Below, piece by piece: positions 8,937 to 18,674 of a stretch of DNA of 64,000 nucleotides (within the stretch, counting starts at the first letter, position 1; the number at the start of each line of letters is the position of its first letter). The stretch comes from Caballeronia concitans (GTDB taxonomy: Bacteria > Pseudomonadota > Gammaproteobacteria > Burkholderiales > Burkholderiaceae): NCBI RefSeq assembly GCF_001544615.1, contig NZ_FCNV02000001.1:868001-932000 (forward strand). Direction: 5' to 3'. The notes below the pieces were generated by a model. That model worked only from the letters and a program-made list of their open reading frames with translations, had not been told where the DNA came from and ran no database searches. Both the position numbers and the translations under genes were made by a program.

Positions 8937-9365
8937 TCAGCTCTTGAAGGTAACGGCCCTTAATCGCTGCTGCTTCGAATTCCGCGCCAGCACGGCGTCG
9001 AGTGTCGCCATCGCCTTGGCCTTGCAATCGAGAGCGGTCGCAAGATGAAGCGCGTCGCCAGCGCGGAGCCCGGTCGACGCATCGAGCGCGAGCAGCGCGC
9101 CCTGATGGAAAACGGGCGGCTCGATAGGCGTGAGCTGGATGTCGCCCTGGCACATCCGTTCGAATGTACGCCAGGCGAAAGCCGAATCCTCTTCGGATAT
9201 CTGGCCCGTCCGCTGTTTGATACTGAGCGCACTGGCGAATTCGGTAATGCACCAGGTGCCTGCAATCAGTTCGCCGCCGAAATCCGCGTACCAGGCCGCG
9301 ACGGCAGCGGTCATCGGCTCCCGGACACAAAGCGCGACGAGCACGCTGGTATCGACATACACCAT
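8937..9365 (-). CDS. vapC: VapC-like PIN-domain ribonuclease toxin
   Basis: Type II toxin, a Mg-dependent endoribonuclease of the PIN family, 142 residues. The acidic active-site set is visible: D5 (MVYVDTSV), E42 (ITEFASAL), D104 (AGDALHLATA) and D123 (ATLDAVLA). ATG at 9365 overlaps the vapB stop by one base (TGATG), implying translational coupling. Longer in-frame starts up to 9467 lie inside vapB and are not used. It converges on the DUF2459 gene 25 bp away. Known VapCs cleave initiator tRNA or 23S rRNA; this one's target cannot be inferred. Confidence 0.92.
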   Translation of the reverse strand: MVYVDTSVLVALCVREPMTAAVAAWYADFGGELIAGTWCITEFASALSIKQRTGQISEEDSAFAWRTFERMCQGDIQLTPIEPPVFHQGALLALDASTGLRAGDALHLATALDCKAKAMATLDAVLARNSKQQRLRAVTFKS

Positions 9366-9610
9366 CAGTAGCGCGCTCCGCGCCGGAGTTCGTCGATGAC
9401 CGATTCGCCCATCGGCATTGCGTCGCGCGTAGTGGCGATTTCCTGAGCGAACGCCCGGCGATCCCACTTCGCCGCGCGAAGGTAAATGCCGCCGTCGACC
9501 GTCAGACTGGCCTGGACCTGATCGCCCTCGGAAAGGCCGATGTGCCGCAGATATTCGGCCGGGATGCGCACGGCCAGGCTATTGCCCCACTTTGAAATGA
9601 GCAGGTTCAT
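9365..9610 (-). CDS. vapB: VapB-like AbrB/MazE-fold antitoxin
   Basis: Antitoxin of 81 residues. Residues 1-45 form a SpoVT/AbrB swapped-hairpin DNA-binding domain (MNLLISKWGNSLAVRIPAEY, then LSEGDQVQASL). The acidic/hydrophobic tail (about 55-81) should wrap the toxin's active site. It precedes vapC with a 1-nt overlap, the standard antitoxin-first order. A short inverted repeat lies just upstream and could be its operator. It is on the same strand as lptF-lptG-cbiX but separated from cbiX by 90 bp, so it may have its own promoter. Confidence 0.9.
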   Translation of the reverse strand: MNLLISKWGNSLAVRIPAEYLRHIGLSEGDQVQASLTVDGGIYLRAAKWDRRAFAQEIATTRDAMPMGESVIDELRRGARY

Positions 9611-9626
9611 GGGTCACTCGGATGGA

Positions 9627-9642
9627 TATACAGGAACGTATA
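9627..9642 (-). promoter_or_regulatory. Candidate VapB operator
   Basis: Inverted repeat TATAC-(6 nt)-GTATA, 17-32 bp upstream of the vapB start in an otherwise GC-rich 90-bp gap. AbrB-fold antitoxins bind such sites to autoregulate; assignment here is inferred from position. Confidence 0.4.
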
Positions 9643-9700
9643 GCCATTGTAGTCCCCGTTTCGCGGCCCCGAAAGTCGGCCGAACGGCTAACGTCAGCCC

Positions 9701-10066
9701 CTAACCCTGCCTCAAACAATACCCCGCGACCGCATCGAGGACGGCTTCGTCCTCGCCGACCGCCGTCGCGCAATGAATCGCGACGTTAGGATTCGCCACC
9801 CGACACTGCTCGACGATCTGCGGCAGATCCCGCCGCACATGCCCGCCCTGCCCGAAGAACACCGGCACGACAGTAATCGCCTTGCACCCATCGGCCGCTT
9901 GCGCAGCGATCGCGCCCGGCAGATCCGGCGTCATTAATTCGAGAAACGCGAGCGAAACCGGATCGCCGCGCATGGCGCGCAGCTTCGCCGCCAGCCGCTC
10001 GAACGGCTCGGCCCAGCGCGGATCGCGCGCGCCATGACCGAAGAGGATGATGCCGTGCTTGCCCAT
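9701..10066 (-). CDS. cbiX: CbiX-type sirohydrochlorin chelatase
   Basis: Small (short-form CbiX, 121 residues) class II chelatase that inserts Co2+ or Fe2+ into sirohydrochlorin. The N-terminal GIILFGHGARDPRW holds the metal-binding His of the family, and VPVFFGQGGHVRRDLP holds the second His. It is one chelatase half-domain, so it should act as a homodimer. It lies 18 bp after lptG on the same strand. It is the only chelatase in the window and may serve siroheme formation for CysI, cobalamin, or both; the metal cannot be read from sequence. Confidence 0.87.
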   Translation of the reverse strand: MGKHGIILFGHGARDPRWAEPFERLAAKLRAMRGDPVSLAFLELMTPDLPGAIAAQAADGCKAITVVPVFFGQGGHVRRDLPQIVEQCRVANPNVAIHCATAVGEDEAVLDAVAGYCLRQG

Positions 10067-10084
10067 CGCGTGCTCCGGAAAGAC

Positions 10085-11233
10085 TCAGTGCCGCTCCACC
10101 CACTTCAGGCCCAGCAAGCCGATTGCCAGATAGGCGAGGGCGGGCGCCGCCGCCGTGATCGGCGCGGGCCACGTATTCAGCGTGCCGATGTGCGAGAACA
10201 GCGTGTTGAACAACTGGAAGCTCATGCCGATCATGATGCCGCCGAACACCTTCACGCCGACGACGCCCGCGCGCGTATGCAGATACGCGAACGGCAGCGA
10301 CAGCACCAGCATCACGAGCACCGCGAACGGATACAGAATCTTGCGCCAGAACGCGATCTGATACCGCTGCGTGTCCTGATGATTCTCAGTCAAGTGCTGA
10401 ATATAGCGGAACAGGTTGAACATCGACATCCGGTCCGGCGACACCAGCAGCACCGACAGGATCTGCGGCGTCAGCTCCGAGCGCAGCGAATATTCGGGCA
10501 GCGCCGTTTCCTTCGCGCGATACACCGGATTGAGCGCATCGCCGGGATTGGCGGCTTGCGGCGCGGCGTCGATCAATTGCGTTTCGGTCACGCCCGTCAG
10601 CTTCCAGTGACCCGGCGGCTGAAACACGCCGCTCTGCGCGATGCGCACGTTCGACAGCCGGAACTTCGAATCGAATTCGTAGATGCGCACGTTGGCGATC
10701 GTCGTGTCCGGATTGAGCGTTCCCACGTTGACGAAGCGCGTCACCTGTTCGCCGTTTTCCTTCGCATTGAGCGTGTCCTTCACCCACACGCCCGACTGAA
10801 AATTCGACGACACCGACGATCCCAGCGCCTCCAGCCGCACGCGCTCGGACAACTGGTCCGAATACGGTCCGACCACTTCGCCGATGATGTACGTCACCAG
10901 AACGATCGGCACGCCGATCTTCAGCAGCGAGCGCAGCGCGGTGCCGGTGGACAGGCCCGACACGCGGAAGATGGTGAACTCCGACGCCGCCGCCATCTGC
11001 GCGAACACGTAGATCGCGGAAATGAGCGCGGCGACCGGAATGATCTCGTAGAAGCGCGAGGGCGTCTGCAGCGCGACGCGCAGCACCGCGAGCGTGAACT
11101 TGTAGTTGCCGTGCCCGACCGTGTTCAGCTCGTTGATCAGGTCGAAGAAGAAGAACAGGCCCGAGAACGCGAACAGGATGAAGATGAACGCGAGATAGAT
11201 CTGGCGCGCGAAGTATCGTTCGTAGATGCGCAT
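10085..11233 (-). CDS. lptG: LPS export ABC transporter permease LptG
   Basis: Inner-membrane permease that, with LptF and the LptB ATPase, extracts LPS and pushes it onto the LptC-LptA bridge; 382 residues. The N-terminus MRIYERYFARQIYLAFIFIL begins the first of six predicted membrane helices (three N-terminal, three C-terminal) flanking a periplasmic beta-jellyroll domain. It starts 4 bp after the lptF stop, so the two are coupled. lptB and lptC are not nearby, as is normal. Confidence 0.93.
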   Translation of the reverse strand: MRIYERYFARQIYLAFIFILFAFSGLFFFFDLINELNTVGHGNYKFTLAVLRVALQTPSRFYEIIPVAALISAIYVFAQMAAASEFTIFRVSGLSTGTALRSLLKIGVPIVLVTYIIGEVVGPYSDQLSERVRLEALGSSVSSNFQSGVWVKDTLNAKENGEQVTRFVNVGTLNPDTTIANVRIYEFDSKFRLSNVRIAQSGVFQPPGHWKLTGVTETQLIDAAPQAANPGDALNPVYRAKETALPEYSLRSELTPQILSVLLVSPDRMSMFNLFRYIQHLTENHQDTQRYQIAFWRKILYPFAVLVMLVLSLPFAYLHTRAGVVGVKVFGGIMIGMSFQLFNTLFSHIGTLNTWPAPITAAAPALAYLAIGLLGLKWVERH

Positions 11234-11237
11234 CGCG

Positions 11238-12335
11238 TCACGCTCCCTTCGTGCGCGTGAACGTCGCGCGCGTGAAGAGCGGCCGGTTGCGCACGCGCAG
11301 CCAGAAGATGAACGCGACGAGCGCGCTCACCAGAATATGCAGCCCCGCGATGCCGACGCCGAACGAGAGCTTGCCCTGCTCGATCCACGACTGCACCACG
11401 TTCAGCAGGTTCGAGTACGTGAGATAGATCAGCACGGCCATCACGAGATTGATGGTCCGGCTGCGGCGCGGATTCTGGTACGAAAGCGGAATGGCGAGCA
11501 GCATCAGGTTGATGGCGATGAGCGGCAGCCCCATGCGCCAGGCGAATTCGGCGAGGTTCTGCTTGGTCGGATCGGCGAGGAGATCCGGCGTGGAGATGCC
11601 CGTCGTCGATGGCGTGTTGACCACCTGGTGACTCAGAATCTTCACGCCGTAACGCTCGAATTCCATGATCCGGAAGTTGGGCTGGCCGGGCTCACCGTCG
11701 TAACGGCGGCCGTTTTCCAGCACGATGAAGCGGTCGCCGTCCGCGCGCGTTTCGGTGTGGCCGTTCTTCGAGACGATCACGTTGACCTTGCCGCCTTCCG
11801 TGCTCGTGACGAACACGTTTTCCACGTGTCCCTGATCCGGCGACATCTTCTCGATGAAGAACACGCGATGGCTCGACGGCGATTCGCGGAACTGCCCCGG
11901 CGCCAGCAGCGACACTTCATCGCGCTGCTGAAACCGCGCCTTGATGAGCTTGCTTTGCTGATTCGACCACGGCCAGCCGACGAACGCGAAGAAGACGATG
12001 AGAATGATGATCGGCGTGGCGAACACGGCGACCGGCTTGATCAGCTGCGTCTGGCTGACGCCCGAGGCGAGCCATACCACCATCTCCGAATCCCGATACC
12101 AGCGCGTGAGCACGAAGAGGATGGAAACGAAGAGCGTGACGATCAGCATGACGGCCAGATAGCCGATGACGGTGAGCCCGATCAGCACGACGACATCGCG
12201 CGGGTCGACCTGGCCCGACGCCGCGAAGCCGACGATGCGGATCATCATCGTCGTCAGCATGATCGTGAGCAGCACCATGAACACGGCGCCGGCCGTGTAC
12301 GCGAGTTCGCGCTGCAGGGAGCGTTCGAAGATCAT
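11238..12335 (-). CDS. lptF: LPS export ABC transporter permease LptF
   Basis: Partner permease of LptG, 365 residues, with the same architecture: three membrane helices at about 10-120, a periplasmic jellyroll at about 130-260, and three C-terminal helices. The N-terminus MIFERSLQRELAYTAGAVF and the cytoplasmic coupling block RDSEMVVWLASGVSQTQL are typical. It heads the leftward unit lptF-lptG-cbiX and is divergent from pepA, the arrangement found across Proteobacteria. The 164-bp gap to pepA (12336-12499) must hold both promoters. Confidence 0.94.
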   Translation of the reverse strand: MIFERSLQRELAYTAGAVFMVLLTIMLTTMMIRIVGFAASGQVDPRDVVVLIGLTVIGYLAVMLIVTLFVSILFVLTRWYRDSEMVVWLASGVSQTQLIKPVAVFATPIIILIVFFAFVGWPWSNQQSKLIKARFQQRDEVSLLAPGQFRESPSSHRVFFIEKMSPDQGHVENVFVTSTEGGKVNVIVSKNGHTETRADGDRFIVLENGRRYDGEPGQPNFRIMEFERYGVKILSHQVVNTPSTTGISTPDLLADPTKQNLAEFAWRMGLPLIAINLMLLAIPLSYQNPRRSRTINLVMAVLIYLTYSNLLNVVQSWIEQGKLSFGVGIAGLHILVSALVAFIFWLRVRNRPLFTRATFTRTKGA

Positions 12336-12499
12336 TGATTTTTGCTTGAGGCCGGCGGCGGCTATGCGGACTAACGTATGAGAGACGCTGAGGGCAGAGC
12401 TTCGTTCCCTTGCGCCGCGAGCCTGTGACCGCCGCGGTAAAAATAGCGGATAATTGCGGCTTTCATCCTTCAGCCCAGATTTTACCGAGGATAAGCGCG

Positions 12500-14047
12500 A
12501 TGGACTTTAGCATAAAAGCCTGTGATTGGAGCAAAGGCGAGGCAAATGGTTTCCTCACCGGGAAAGCCGATGTCGTCGTGCTCGGCGTGTTCGAGGCACA
12601 GACACTCACAGGCGCCGCACGCGTCATGGATATCGCGACGAAAGGGCTCATTTCGCGCATCGTGAAGGCGGGCGACATGAGCGGTCGCGCAGGCACCACG
12701 CTGATGGTTCCCGAAGTGACCGGCATCGGCGCGGCGCGCGTGCTGCTCGTCGGGCTCGGCAAGCAGGACGCCTTCAATCAGAAAGCTTATGGCGAAGCCG
12801 TGCGCGCGGCATGGCGCGTGATTCTCGGCACGAAGATCGCGCAAGTGACCTTCACGCTCGCGCAATTGCCCATTCTCGAACGCACCGGCGACTGGGCCGT
12901 GCGCGCCGCCGTTCTCGCGCTGCGCGAACTCACGTACAAGTTCACGCAGATGAAGAGCAAGCCGGACAATGGCGCGGCATCGCTCAAGAAGATCGTCTTC
13001 AGCATCGATACCGCCGACGAGAAGACCGCGCGCGTCGCCGTGAAGCAGGCTGTCGCGATCGCGAACGGCATGGACCTCACGCGCGATCTCGGCAATCTGC
13101 CGCCGAACGTCTGCACGCCGACCTACCTCGGCCAGACCGCGAAGAAGCTCGGCCGCGACTGGAAGCTTAAGGTCGAAGTGCTCGGACAGAAGCAAATCGA
13201 AGCGTTGAACATGGGTTCGTTCCTGTCGGTCGCGAAGGGATCGGTGCAGCCGCCGCAGTTCATCGTCATGCATTATCAGGGCGCGGGCGAAGCGGTGAAG
13301 ACGCGCGGTAAGAGCGCGTCGAATGCGTCGAATGCACCGATCGTGCTCGTCGGCAAGGGCATCACGTTCGATTCGGGCGGCATCTCCATCAAGCCCGGCG
13401 AGTCGATGGACGAGATGAAGTACGACATGTGCGGCGCGGGTTCCGTGTTCGGCACCATGCGCGCGGTGGCGGAAATGGGCCTCAAGCTGAACGTGATCGG
13501 CGTCGTGCCGACCTGCGAGAACATGCCCGCGGGCAACGCGGTGAAGCCGGGCGACATCATCACGGCGATGAACGGCACGACCATCGAAGTGCTCAACACC
13601 GATGCCGAAGGCCGCCTCATTCTCTGCGACGCGCTGACCTACGCCGAACGTTTCAAGCCGGCCGCCGTCGTCGATATCGCGACGCTCACGGGCGCGTGCA
13701 TCATCGCGCTCGGTCATCACAACACCGGCCTCTTCTCGAAGGACGACGCGCTCGCGGGCGAATTGCTCGACGCGTCGCGTGAAGCGGTCGATCCGGCCTG
13801 GCGTCTGCCGCTCGACGAAGAGTATCAGGATCAGCTCAAGTCGAACTTCGCGGATGTCGCGAACATCGGCGGGCGGCCGGCGGGCAGCGTGACGGCGGCG
13901 TGCTTCCTCTCGCGTTTCGCGCAGAACTATCCGTGGGCGCACCTCGACATCGCCGGGACCGCGTGGAAGAGCGGCGCGGCGAAGGGCGCGACCGGGCGGC
14001 CGGTGCCGCTGCTGTCGCAGTTCCTGATCGATCGCGCGGGGCAGTGA
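12500..14047 (+). CDS. pepA: Leucyl aminopeptidase (M17)
   Basis: Hexameric dizinc/manganese aminopeptidase removing N-terminal residues from peptides; in E. coli PepA also binds DNA. 515 residues. The catalytic C-terminal half shows [16 protein letters not shown] (about 285-300), KYDMCGAG and the signature [10 protein letters not shown] (about 366-375), giving the metal ligands and catalytic Lys and Arg. ATG at 12500 gives [18 protein letters not shown]; an upstream in-frame start at 12410 would run into the divergent promoter region. It is first in a unit with holC and a DUF2486 gene. Confidence 0.94.
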   Translation: MDFSIKACDWSKGEANGFLTGKADVVVLGVFEAQTLTGAARVMDIATKGLISRIVKAGDMSGRAGTTLMVPEVTGIGAARVLLVGLGKQDAFNQKAYGEAVRAAWRVILGTKIAQVTFTLAQLPILERTGDWAVRAAVLALRELTYKFTQMKSKPDNGAASLKKIVFSIDTADEKTARVAVKQAVAIANGMDLTRDLGNLPPNVCTPTYLGQTAKKLGRDWKLKVEVLGQKQIEALNMGSFLSVAKGSVQPPQFIVMHYQGAGEAVKTRGKSASNASNAPIVLVGKGITFDSGGISIKPGESMDEMKYDMCGAGSVFGTMRAVAEMGLKLNVIGVVPTCENMPAGNAVKPGDIITAMNGTTIEVLNTDAEGRLILCDALTYAERFKPAAVVDIATLTGACIIALGHHNTGLFSKDDALAGELLDASREAVDPAWRLPLDEEYQDQLKSNFADVANIGGRPAGSVTAACFLSRFAQNYPWAHLDIAGTAWKSGAAKGATGRPVPLLSQFLIDRAGQ

Positions 14048-14054
14048 GACGGCC

Positions 14055-14471
14055 GTGACGCGCATCGACTTCCATACGAATGTCGGCGATCCGCTCGCCT
14101 ACGCCTGCCGCCTCGCGCGCAAGGCTTATGCGAGCGGGCGGGCGCTCGTCGTGCTCGCGGAGCCCGCGCGCCTCGCCGCCTTCGACGAGCAGTTGTGGAC
14201 CTTCGCGCCGCTCGAATTCGTGCCGCACTGCATGGCGAAAAGCCCGCTCGCGCAGGACACGCCGGTGGTGCTCGCATCGGATCTCGACGGCGTGCCGCAT
14301 CATCAGGTGCTCGTGAATCTGGGCGCGCCGGTGCCCGCGCAGTTCGCGCGCTTCGAGCGGCTGATCGAGATCGTCGGCAACGAGGGCGACGAACTCGCCG
14401 CCGGGCGCGAGCGCTTCCGCTTCTATCGCGATCGCGGCTACGCCATCGAAACGCACAAGCAAGGCGGCTGA
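14055..14471 (+). CDS. holC: DNA polymerase III chi subunit
   Basis: Clamp-loader accessory subunit that links the pol III holoenzyme to SSB; 138 residues. The family pattern is visible: TRIDFHTNVGDPLAYACRLARKAYASG at the N-terminus, LWTFAPLEFVPHC in the middle and FRFYRDRGYAIETHK at the end. It starts with GTG at 14055, 7 bp after pepA; the pepA-holC pair is conserved in proteobacteria. The partner psi subunit (HolD) is not in the window. Confidence 0.9.
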   Translation: MTRIDFHTNVGDPLAYACRLARKAYASGRALVVLAEPARLAAFDEQLWTFAPLEFVPHCMAKSPLAQDTPVVLASDLDGVPHHQVLVNLGAPVPAQFARFERLIEIVGNEGDELAAGRERFRFYRDRGYAIETHKQGG

Positions 14472-14511
14472 ACGAACAGTGCGTGGCCGTGCGCGCGGGT
14501 AGCATCGGCGC

Positions 14512-14877
14512 ATGGCGACCACTCACGAGCAGCCGGACATCATGACCGATACCCCGAACCCGCCCGAATCCTTCGATCCTTCCATTCCCGTTCTGACCGA
14601 TGTCGTCGTGCCCGGCAAGCCGGAGTACGCGCGCGCGGCGGCGGTCGCGTACGAGGCGCAGCTCATCGCGGAACGCATGCAGGGGCGCGTCACGCAGTTT
14701 CTGAGCGGTGACGCGCGCGCGCTGATCGAGGCGCGGTGTCAGGACGTGCTGCGCGCGCATTCGGCGAAGCTCGTGCAGGACATCACGCGCGAAGTGTCGC
14801 TCGCGCTCGAAGCGCACATGCGCGAATGGGTGAGCGTGGCGGTGGAGGAGGAGTTGCGCCGGCAGCGGGAGGGTTGA
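14512..14877 (+). CDS. DUF2486 family protein
   Basis: Burkholderiales-restricted conserved protein of unknown function, 121 residues. The diagnostic N-terminal block FDPSIPVLTDVVVPG is present at about 22-36, and the remainder is a predicted amphipathic helical region rich in Arg/Glu/Ala (AKLVQDITREVSLALEAHMR). No catalytic motif or membrane segment. The start may instead be ATG 14542 (111 residues); neither has a strong ribosome-binding site. Third gene of the pepA-holC unit and followed by a terminator. Confidence 0.75.
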   Translation: MATTHEQPDIMTDTPNPPESFDPSIPVLTDVVVPGKPEYARAAAVAYEAQLIAERMQGRVTQFLSGDARALIEARCQDVLRAHSAKLVQDITREVSLALEAHMREWVSVAVEEELRRQREG

Positions 14878-14920
14878 GCGCGACGTGTTTCGGAACTGGC
14901 GATAGCAAGCGGAAAACGAC

Positions 14921-14951
14921 AAAGGGGCGCATTGAGCGCCCCTTTGTTTTT
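14921..14951 (+). terminator. Rho-independent terminator of pepA-holC-DUF2486
   Basis: Perfect 10-bp stem AAAGGGGCGC / GCGCCCCTTT with a 5-nt ATTGA loop, then GTTTTT. It sits between convergent transcription units and may also stop transcripts from ilvD, although the T-tract is better on this strand. Confidence 0.85.
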
Positions 14952-14985
14952 ACCTGCGACTACGCGTTGCCACGCGCGACGCCGC

Positions 14986-16659
14986 TCAGCCCGTCACCGC
15001 CCCGCGATTCGCCGGCAGCGCGAGCGTCGCGTACTTCGCCAGCACGCCGCGCGTGTATCGCGGAGCCGGCTTCTTCCACGCGGCGCGACGGCGCGCGATC
15101 TCGGCATCGTCCACGTTCAGTTGCAGCAGCAGCTTGTGCGCGTCGATGGTGATCGAATCGCCTTCCTGCACGAGGCCGATGGTCCCGCCCGCGAACGCTT
15201 CCGGCGCGACGTGACCGACCACCATGCCCCACGTGCCGCCCGAGAAACGCCCGTCGGTGATGAGACCGACCGATTCGCCCAGGCCCTTGCCGATGATCGC
15301 CGACGTCGGCGCGAGCATCTCCGGCATGCCGGGGCCGCCTTGCGGGCCGAGGTAACGCAGCACGACGACATCGCCCGCCTTGATCTTGTCGGCGAGGATG
15401 GCTTCCATCGCGCTTTGCTCGTCGTCGAACACGCGCGCCGGGCCGGTGATGACCGGATTCTTCAGGCCCGTGATCTTCGCGACCGCGCCGTCTTCCGCGA
15501 GATTGCCGCGCAGGATCGCGAGGTGGCCTTGCTTGTAGAGCGCCTGCTCGATCGGGAAGATCACCTTCTGATCCGCGCGCGGCTTGCTCGGCACGTCCTT
15601 CAGTTCTTCTGCGAGCGTGCGACCGGTGATCGTCATGCAATCGCCGTGCAAAAGGCCCGCGTCGAGGAGAATCTTCATCACTTGCGGAATGCCGCCGGCC
15701 TTGTGCAGATCGGTGGCGACGTACTGGCCCGACGGCTTCAGGTCGCAAATCACCGGCACTTTCTTGCGCATGCGCTCGAAGTCGTCGATGCTCCATTCCA
15801 CTTCCGCCGCGTGCGCGATCGCCAGATAGTGCAGCACCGCGTTGGTCGAGCCGCCCGTCGCCATGATCAGCGCGACTGCGTTTTCAATCGACTTCTTCGT
15901 GATGATGTCGCGCGGTTTCAGGTCCTTCTTGACCGCTTCGACCAGCACGCGCGCCGATTCGGCGGCGGAGTCGACCTTCTCGTCGTCCGGGTTCGCCATC
16001 GTCGAGGAATACATCAGCGACATGCCGAGCGCCTCGAACGACGAGCTCATCGTGTTGGCCGTGTACATGCCGCCGCACGAGCCGGTGGACGGGCACGCGT
16101 TCTTCTCGACGCCCTTGAAGTCCTCTTCCGACATGCGGCCCGCCGTGAATTCGCCGACCGCCTCGAACGACGACACGATGGTCAGGTCCTTGCCCTTCCA
16201 GTTGCCCGGACGGATGGTGCCGCCGTACACGTAGATGCCCGGCACGTTCATGCGCGCGAGGCCGATCATGCCGCCCGGCATGTTCTTGTCGCAGCCGCCG
16301 ATCACGACGACGCCGTCCATCCACTGGCCCTGCACGGCGGTCTCGATGCAGTCCGCGATCACTTCGCGCGACACGAGCGAGTACTTCATGCCTTCGGTGC
16401 CCATCGACATGCCGTCGGAGATGGTCGGCGTGCCGAAGATCTGCGGGTTCGCGTCGGACTGCCTGATCGCGGCGATGGCGGCATCGGCGAGGCGCTGAAG
16501 GCCCGCGTTGCACGGCGTGATGGTCGAATGCCCGTTCGCGATGCCGATCATCGGCTTGTCGAAGTCTTCCTCCTTGTAGCCGAGGGCGTAGTACATCGAA
16601 CGGTTGGGCGAGCGAGCAACGCCCTGCGTAATGTTTTTCGAGCGGCGATTGAAGGCCAT
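14986..16659 (-). CDS. ilvD: Dihydroxy-acid dehydratase
   Basis: Iron-sulfur dehydratase of branched-chain amino-acid synthesis, converting 2,3-dihydroxy-3-methylbutanoate/pentanoate to the 2-oxo acids; 557 residues. Cluster and metal ligands lie in [11 protein letters not shown] (about 125) and [16 protein letters not shown] (about 198), and [14 protein letters not shown] is also visible. The C-terminal block [19 protein letters not shown] is the IlvD/Edd signature. The length suits the short IlvD subfamily. It is divergent from a LysR regulator. Sugar-acid dehydratases are related, but motif spelling and N-terminus favour IlvD. Confidence 0.92.
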   Translation of the reverse strand: MAFNRRSKNITQGVARSPNRSMYYALGYKEEDFDKPMIGIANGHSTITPCNAGLQRLADAAIAAIRQSDANPQIFGTPTISDGMSMGTEGMKYSLVSREVIADCIETAVQGQWMDGVVVIGGCDKNMPGGMIGLARMNVPGIYVYGGTIRPGNWKGKDLTIVSSFEAVGEFTAGRMSEEDFKGVEKNACPSTGSCGGMYTANTMSSSFEALGMSLMYSSTMANPDDEKVDSAAESARVLVEAVKKDLKPRDIITKKSIENAVALIMATGGSTNAVLHYLAIAHAAEVEWSIDDFERMRKKVPVICDLKPSGQYVATDLHKAGGIPQVMKILLDAGLLHGDCMTITGRTLAEELKDVPSKPRADQKVIFPIEQALYKQGHLAILRGNLAEDGAVAKITGLKNPVITGPARVFDDEQSAMEAILADKIKAGDVVVLRYLGPQGGPGMPEMLAPTSAIIGKGLGESVGLITDGRFSGGTWGMVVGHVAPEAFAGGTIGLVQEGDSITIDAHKLLLQLNVDDAEIARRRAAWKKPAPRYTRGVLAKYATLALPANRGAVTG

Positions 16660-16765
16660 TTGGGGGCTCCTTGAAGATTTTTTTGTCTAGTGGCGGAAGA
16701 ATGCAGCGTCGGCTTGTGTCTGTCCAATATATTATTCAAGGCTTATTAGGTCGCGGAATATATCA
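16660..16765. promoter_or_regulatory. Divergent ilvD / LysR regulator promoter region
   Basis: A 106-bp gap with an AT-rich core (about 16722-16765) including CAATATATTATTC and GGAATATATC and a direct repeat TTATT spaced 11 bp apart. LysR proteins typically bind such gaps and control the divergent gene; here that is inferred from layout alone. Confidence 0.4.
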
Positions 16766-17722
16766 ATGGATGAACGGAATCCGGCCATCGAGCTGCGTCT
16801 GTTGCGTTATTTCGTGACGGTCGCCGAAGAGATGCACTTCGGCCGCGCCGCCGCGCGTCTCGCGATGACGCAGCCGCCTCTCTCGCAAGCAATCCGCGCG
16901 CTGGAAGACGCGCTCGGCGTCGCGCTGTTCGCGCGGACGAAGCGCACGGTCGAGCTGACGCCCGTCGGCAAGGACTTGCTGCCGGAAGTGCGCCGCCTGC
17001 TCGCGTCCGCCGATGCCCTGCGTCCGCTCGCGCAGTCGCTCGCGCGCGGGGAGGCGGGCGTGCTGTCGCTCGCGTTCGTGTCCACGGCGGACTACGGCCT
17101 CTTGCCCGCGCTGCTGCGCGATTTCGGCGCGCGCTATCCCGGCGTGCGGCTGCAACTGACCGAGGCGACGAGCGACGTGCAGATCGAGGAACTCGTCGCC
17201 GGACGCATCGACGCGGGCCTCGTCATTCCGCCGCTGCCGCCGCGCCACGCGATGTCGCTGTCATATCTCGCGATCGCGCGCGAACCGCTCGTCGTCGCGA
17301 TGTCGGCGGAAGCGGCGGAACAATTGCAGCAGGGCACGGCCGAATGGGCAGACACGCCCGTCGATCTGCGCGAACTGGCCGCCGCGCCGCTCGTCGTGTT
17401 TCCGAGGCGTCTCGCGCCGGGCTTATATGACATCATTATGGGCTGCTATGGCGCGGCGGGCCTGACGCCGCGCATCGGACAGGAGGCGATCCAGATGCAG
17501 ACCATCGTGAGCCTCGTGTCCGCGGGCATGGGCGTCGCGCTCGTGCCGCAGTCGCTGCGTCATCTGCGGCGCACGGGCGTGGTGTATCGTCCGTTGCGCC
17601 CGGTCGCGGATGCGCCCGTCGTCGAAACGGGGCTCGTGTGGCGCGCGGCGGAGGTGAGCCCGGTGCTCGCCGGGTTCATCGACATCGTGCGCGCGCGGGC
17701 CGCGGCCGTCTCTGCTTTATGA
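16766..17722 (+). CDS. LysR-family transcriptional regulator
   Basis: 318 residues with an N-terminal winged helix-turn-helix ([20 protein letters not shown], then [19 protein letters not shown]) and a C-terminal effector domain. The pattern [13 protein letters not shown] followed by QPPLSQ is common in the BenM/CatM/AlsR-like branch. Divergent from ilvD with a 106-bp shared gap, so ilvD is a candidate target besides itself. The effector is unknown. Stop at 17722 lies 34 bp before lgt. Confidence 0.88.
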   Translation: MDERNPAIELRLLRYFVTVAEEMHFGRAAARLAMTQPPLSQAIRALEDALGVALFARTKRTVELTPVGKDLLPEVRRLLASADALRPLAQSLARGEAGVLSLAFVSTADYGLLPALLRDFGARYPGVRLQLTEATSDVQIEELVAGRIDAGLVIPPLPPRHAMSLSYLAIAREPLVVAMSAEAAEQLQQGTAEWADTPVDLRELAAAPLVVFPRRLAPGLYDIIMGCYGAAGLTPRIGQEAIQMQTIVSLVSAGMGVALVPQSLRHLRRTGVVYRPLRPVADAPVVETGLVWRAAEVSPVLAGFIDIVRARAAAVSAL

Positions 17723-17756
17723 TTCGTGCCTGACTTCGCTTTTCGAACATTCAACG

Positions 17757-18653
17757 ATGCTCATCCACCCCAATTTCGATCCCGTCGCCATTCATCTCGG
17801 ACCGCTCGCCGTGCGGTGGTACGGGCTCATGTATCTGGTCGCGTTCATCTCGGCCATCGTCATCGGCAGGTTGCGGCTGCGGCTGCCGTATGTCGCCGCG
17901 CAGGGCTGGAACGCCAAGGACATCGACGACATGCTGTTCTACGGCGTGCTCGGCACCATTCTCGGCGGACGTATCGGCTATGTGGTCTTCTACAAGGCGA
18001 GCTATTACGCGACGCATCCGCTCGACATCTTCAAGGTGTGGGAAGGCGGGATGTCGTTTCACGGCGGCTTTCTCGGCGTGACGCTTGCGATGGTGCTGTT
18101 CGCGTATCAGCGCAGGCGCACGTGGCTGCAAGTGACGGATTTCGTCGCGCCGATGGTGCCGCTCGGGCTCGCGGCGGGGCGGCTCGGCAACTTCATCAAC
18201 GGTGAACTATGGGGCCGCGTGACGGACCCGAGCGCGCCGTGGGCCATGCTCTTTCAACATTCGACGAACGACGACGCCGTGTGGCTCGCGAAGAATCCGC
18301 AGCTCGACGCGAAGTGGCACCTGACGGAGATTTTCCAGCGCTATCAGATGCTGCCGCGCCATCCGTCGCAGTTGTACGAGATCGCGCTGGAAGGCATCGT
18401 GCTGTTCATCGTGATCTGGACGTTCTCGCGCAAGCCGCGTCCGATGGGCGCTGTCTCCGCGCTGTTTCTGATCGGCTATGGACTCGCGCGCTTCACGGTG
18501 GAATTCGCGCGCGAGCCGGACGATTATCTCGGCCTGCTCGCGCTCGGCCTTTCGATGGGCCAATGGCTTTCGCTGCCGATGATCATCGCGGGCATCGTCA
18601 TGATGGTGTGGGCGTACAAGCGGCATCGGCGCGTGCCGGCCAACGCCGCCTGA
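17757..18653 (+). CDS. lgt: Prolipoprotein diacylglyceryl transferase
   Basis: Inner-membrane enzyme that moves diacylglycerol from phosphatidylglycerol to the lipobox cysteine of prelipoproteins; 298 residues, about seven membrane segments. Hallmarks are [12 protein letters not shown] near residue 20, the HGGFLG motif ([10 protein letters not shown], about 100) and [16 protein letters not shown] (about 141), which contain the essential His/Arg residues. The last helices include [13 protein letters not shown]. It would modify lipoproteins such as the OmpA-like and SodC-like proteins in this window. Confidence 0.95.
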   Translation: MLIHPNFDPVAIHLGPLAVRWYGLMYLVAFISAIVIGRLRLRLPYVAAQGWNAKDIDDMLFYGVLGTILGGRIGYVVFYKASYYATHPLDIFKVWEGGMSFHGGFLGVTLAMVLFAYQRRRTWLQVTDFVAPMVPLGLAAGRLGNFINGELWGRVTDPSAPWAMLFQHSTNDDAVWLAKNPQLDAKWHLTEIFQRYQMLPRHPSQLYEIALEGIVLFIVIWTFSRKPRPMGAVSALFLIGYGLARFTVEFAREPDDYLGLLALGLSMGQWLSLPMIIAGIVMMVWAYKRHRRVPANAA

Positions 18654-18674
18654 TACCACGCTCGCGCGGTATCA
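18651..18674. terminator. Inverted repeat spanning two convergent stop codons
   Basis: TGATACC (18651-18657) and GGTATCA (18668-18674) form a perfect 7-bp inverted repeat with a 10-nt GC-rich loop. Each arm contains the stop codon of one gene (lgt and the SIMPL gene). There is no T-tract, so it may be a weak bidirectional stop or a 3'-end protective hairpin. Confidence 0.35.
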
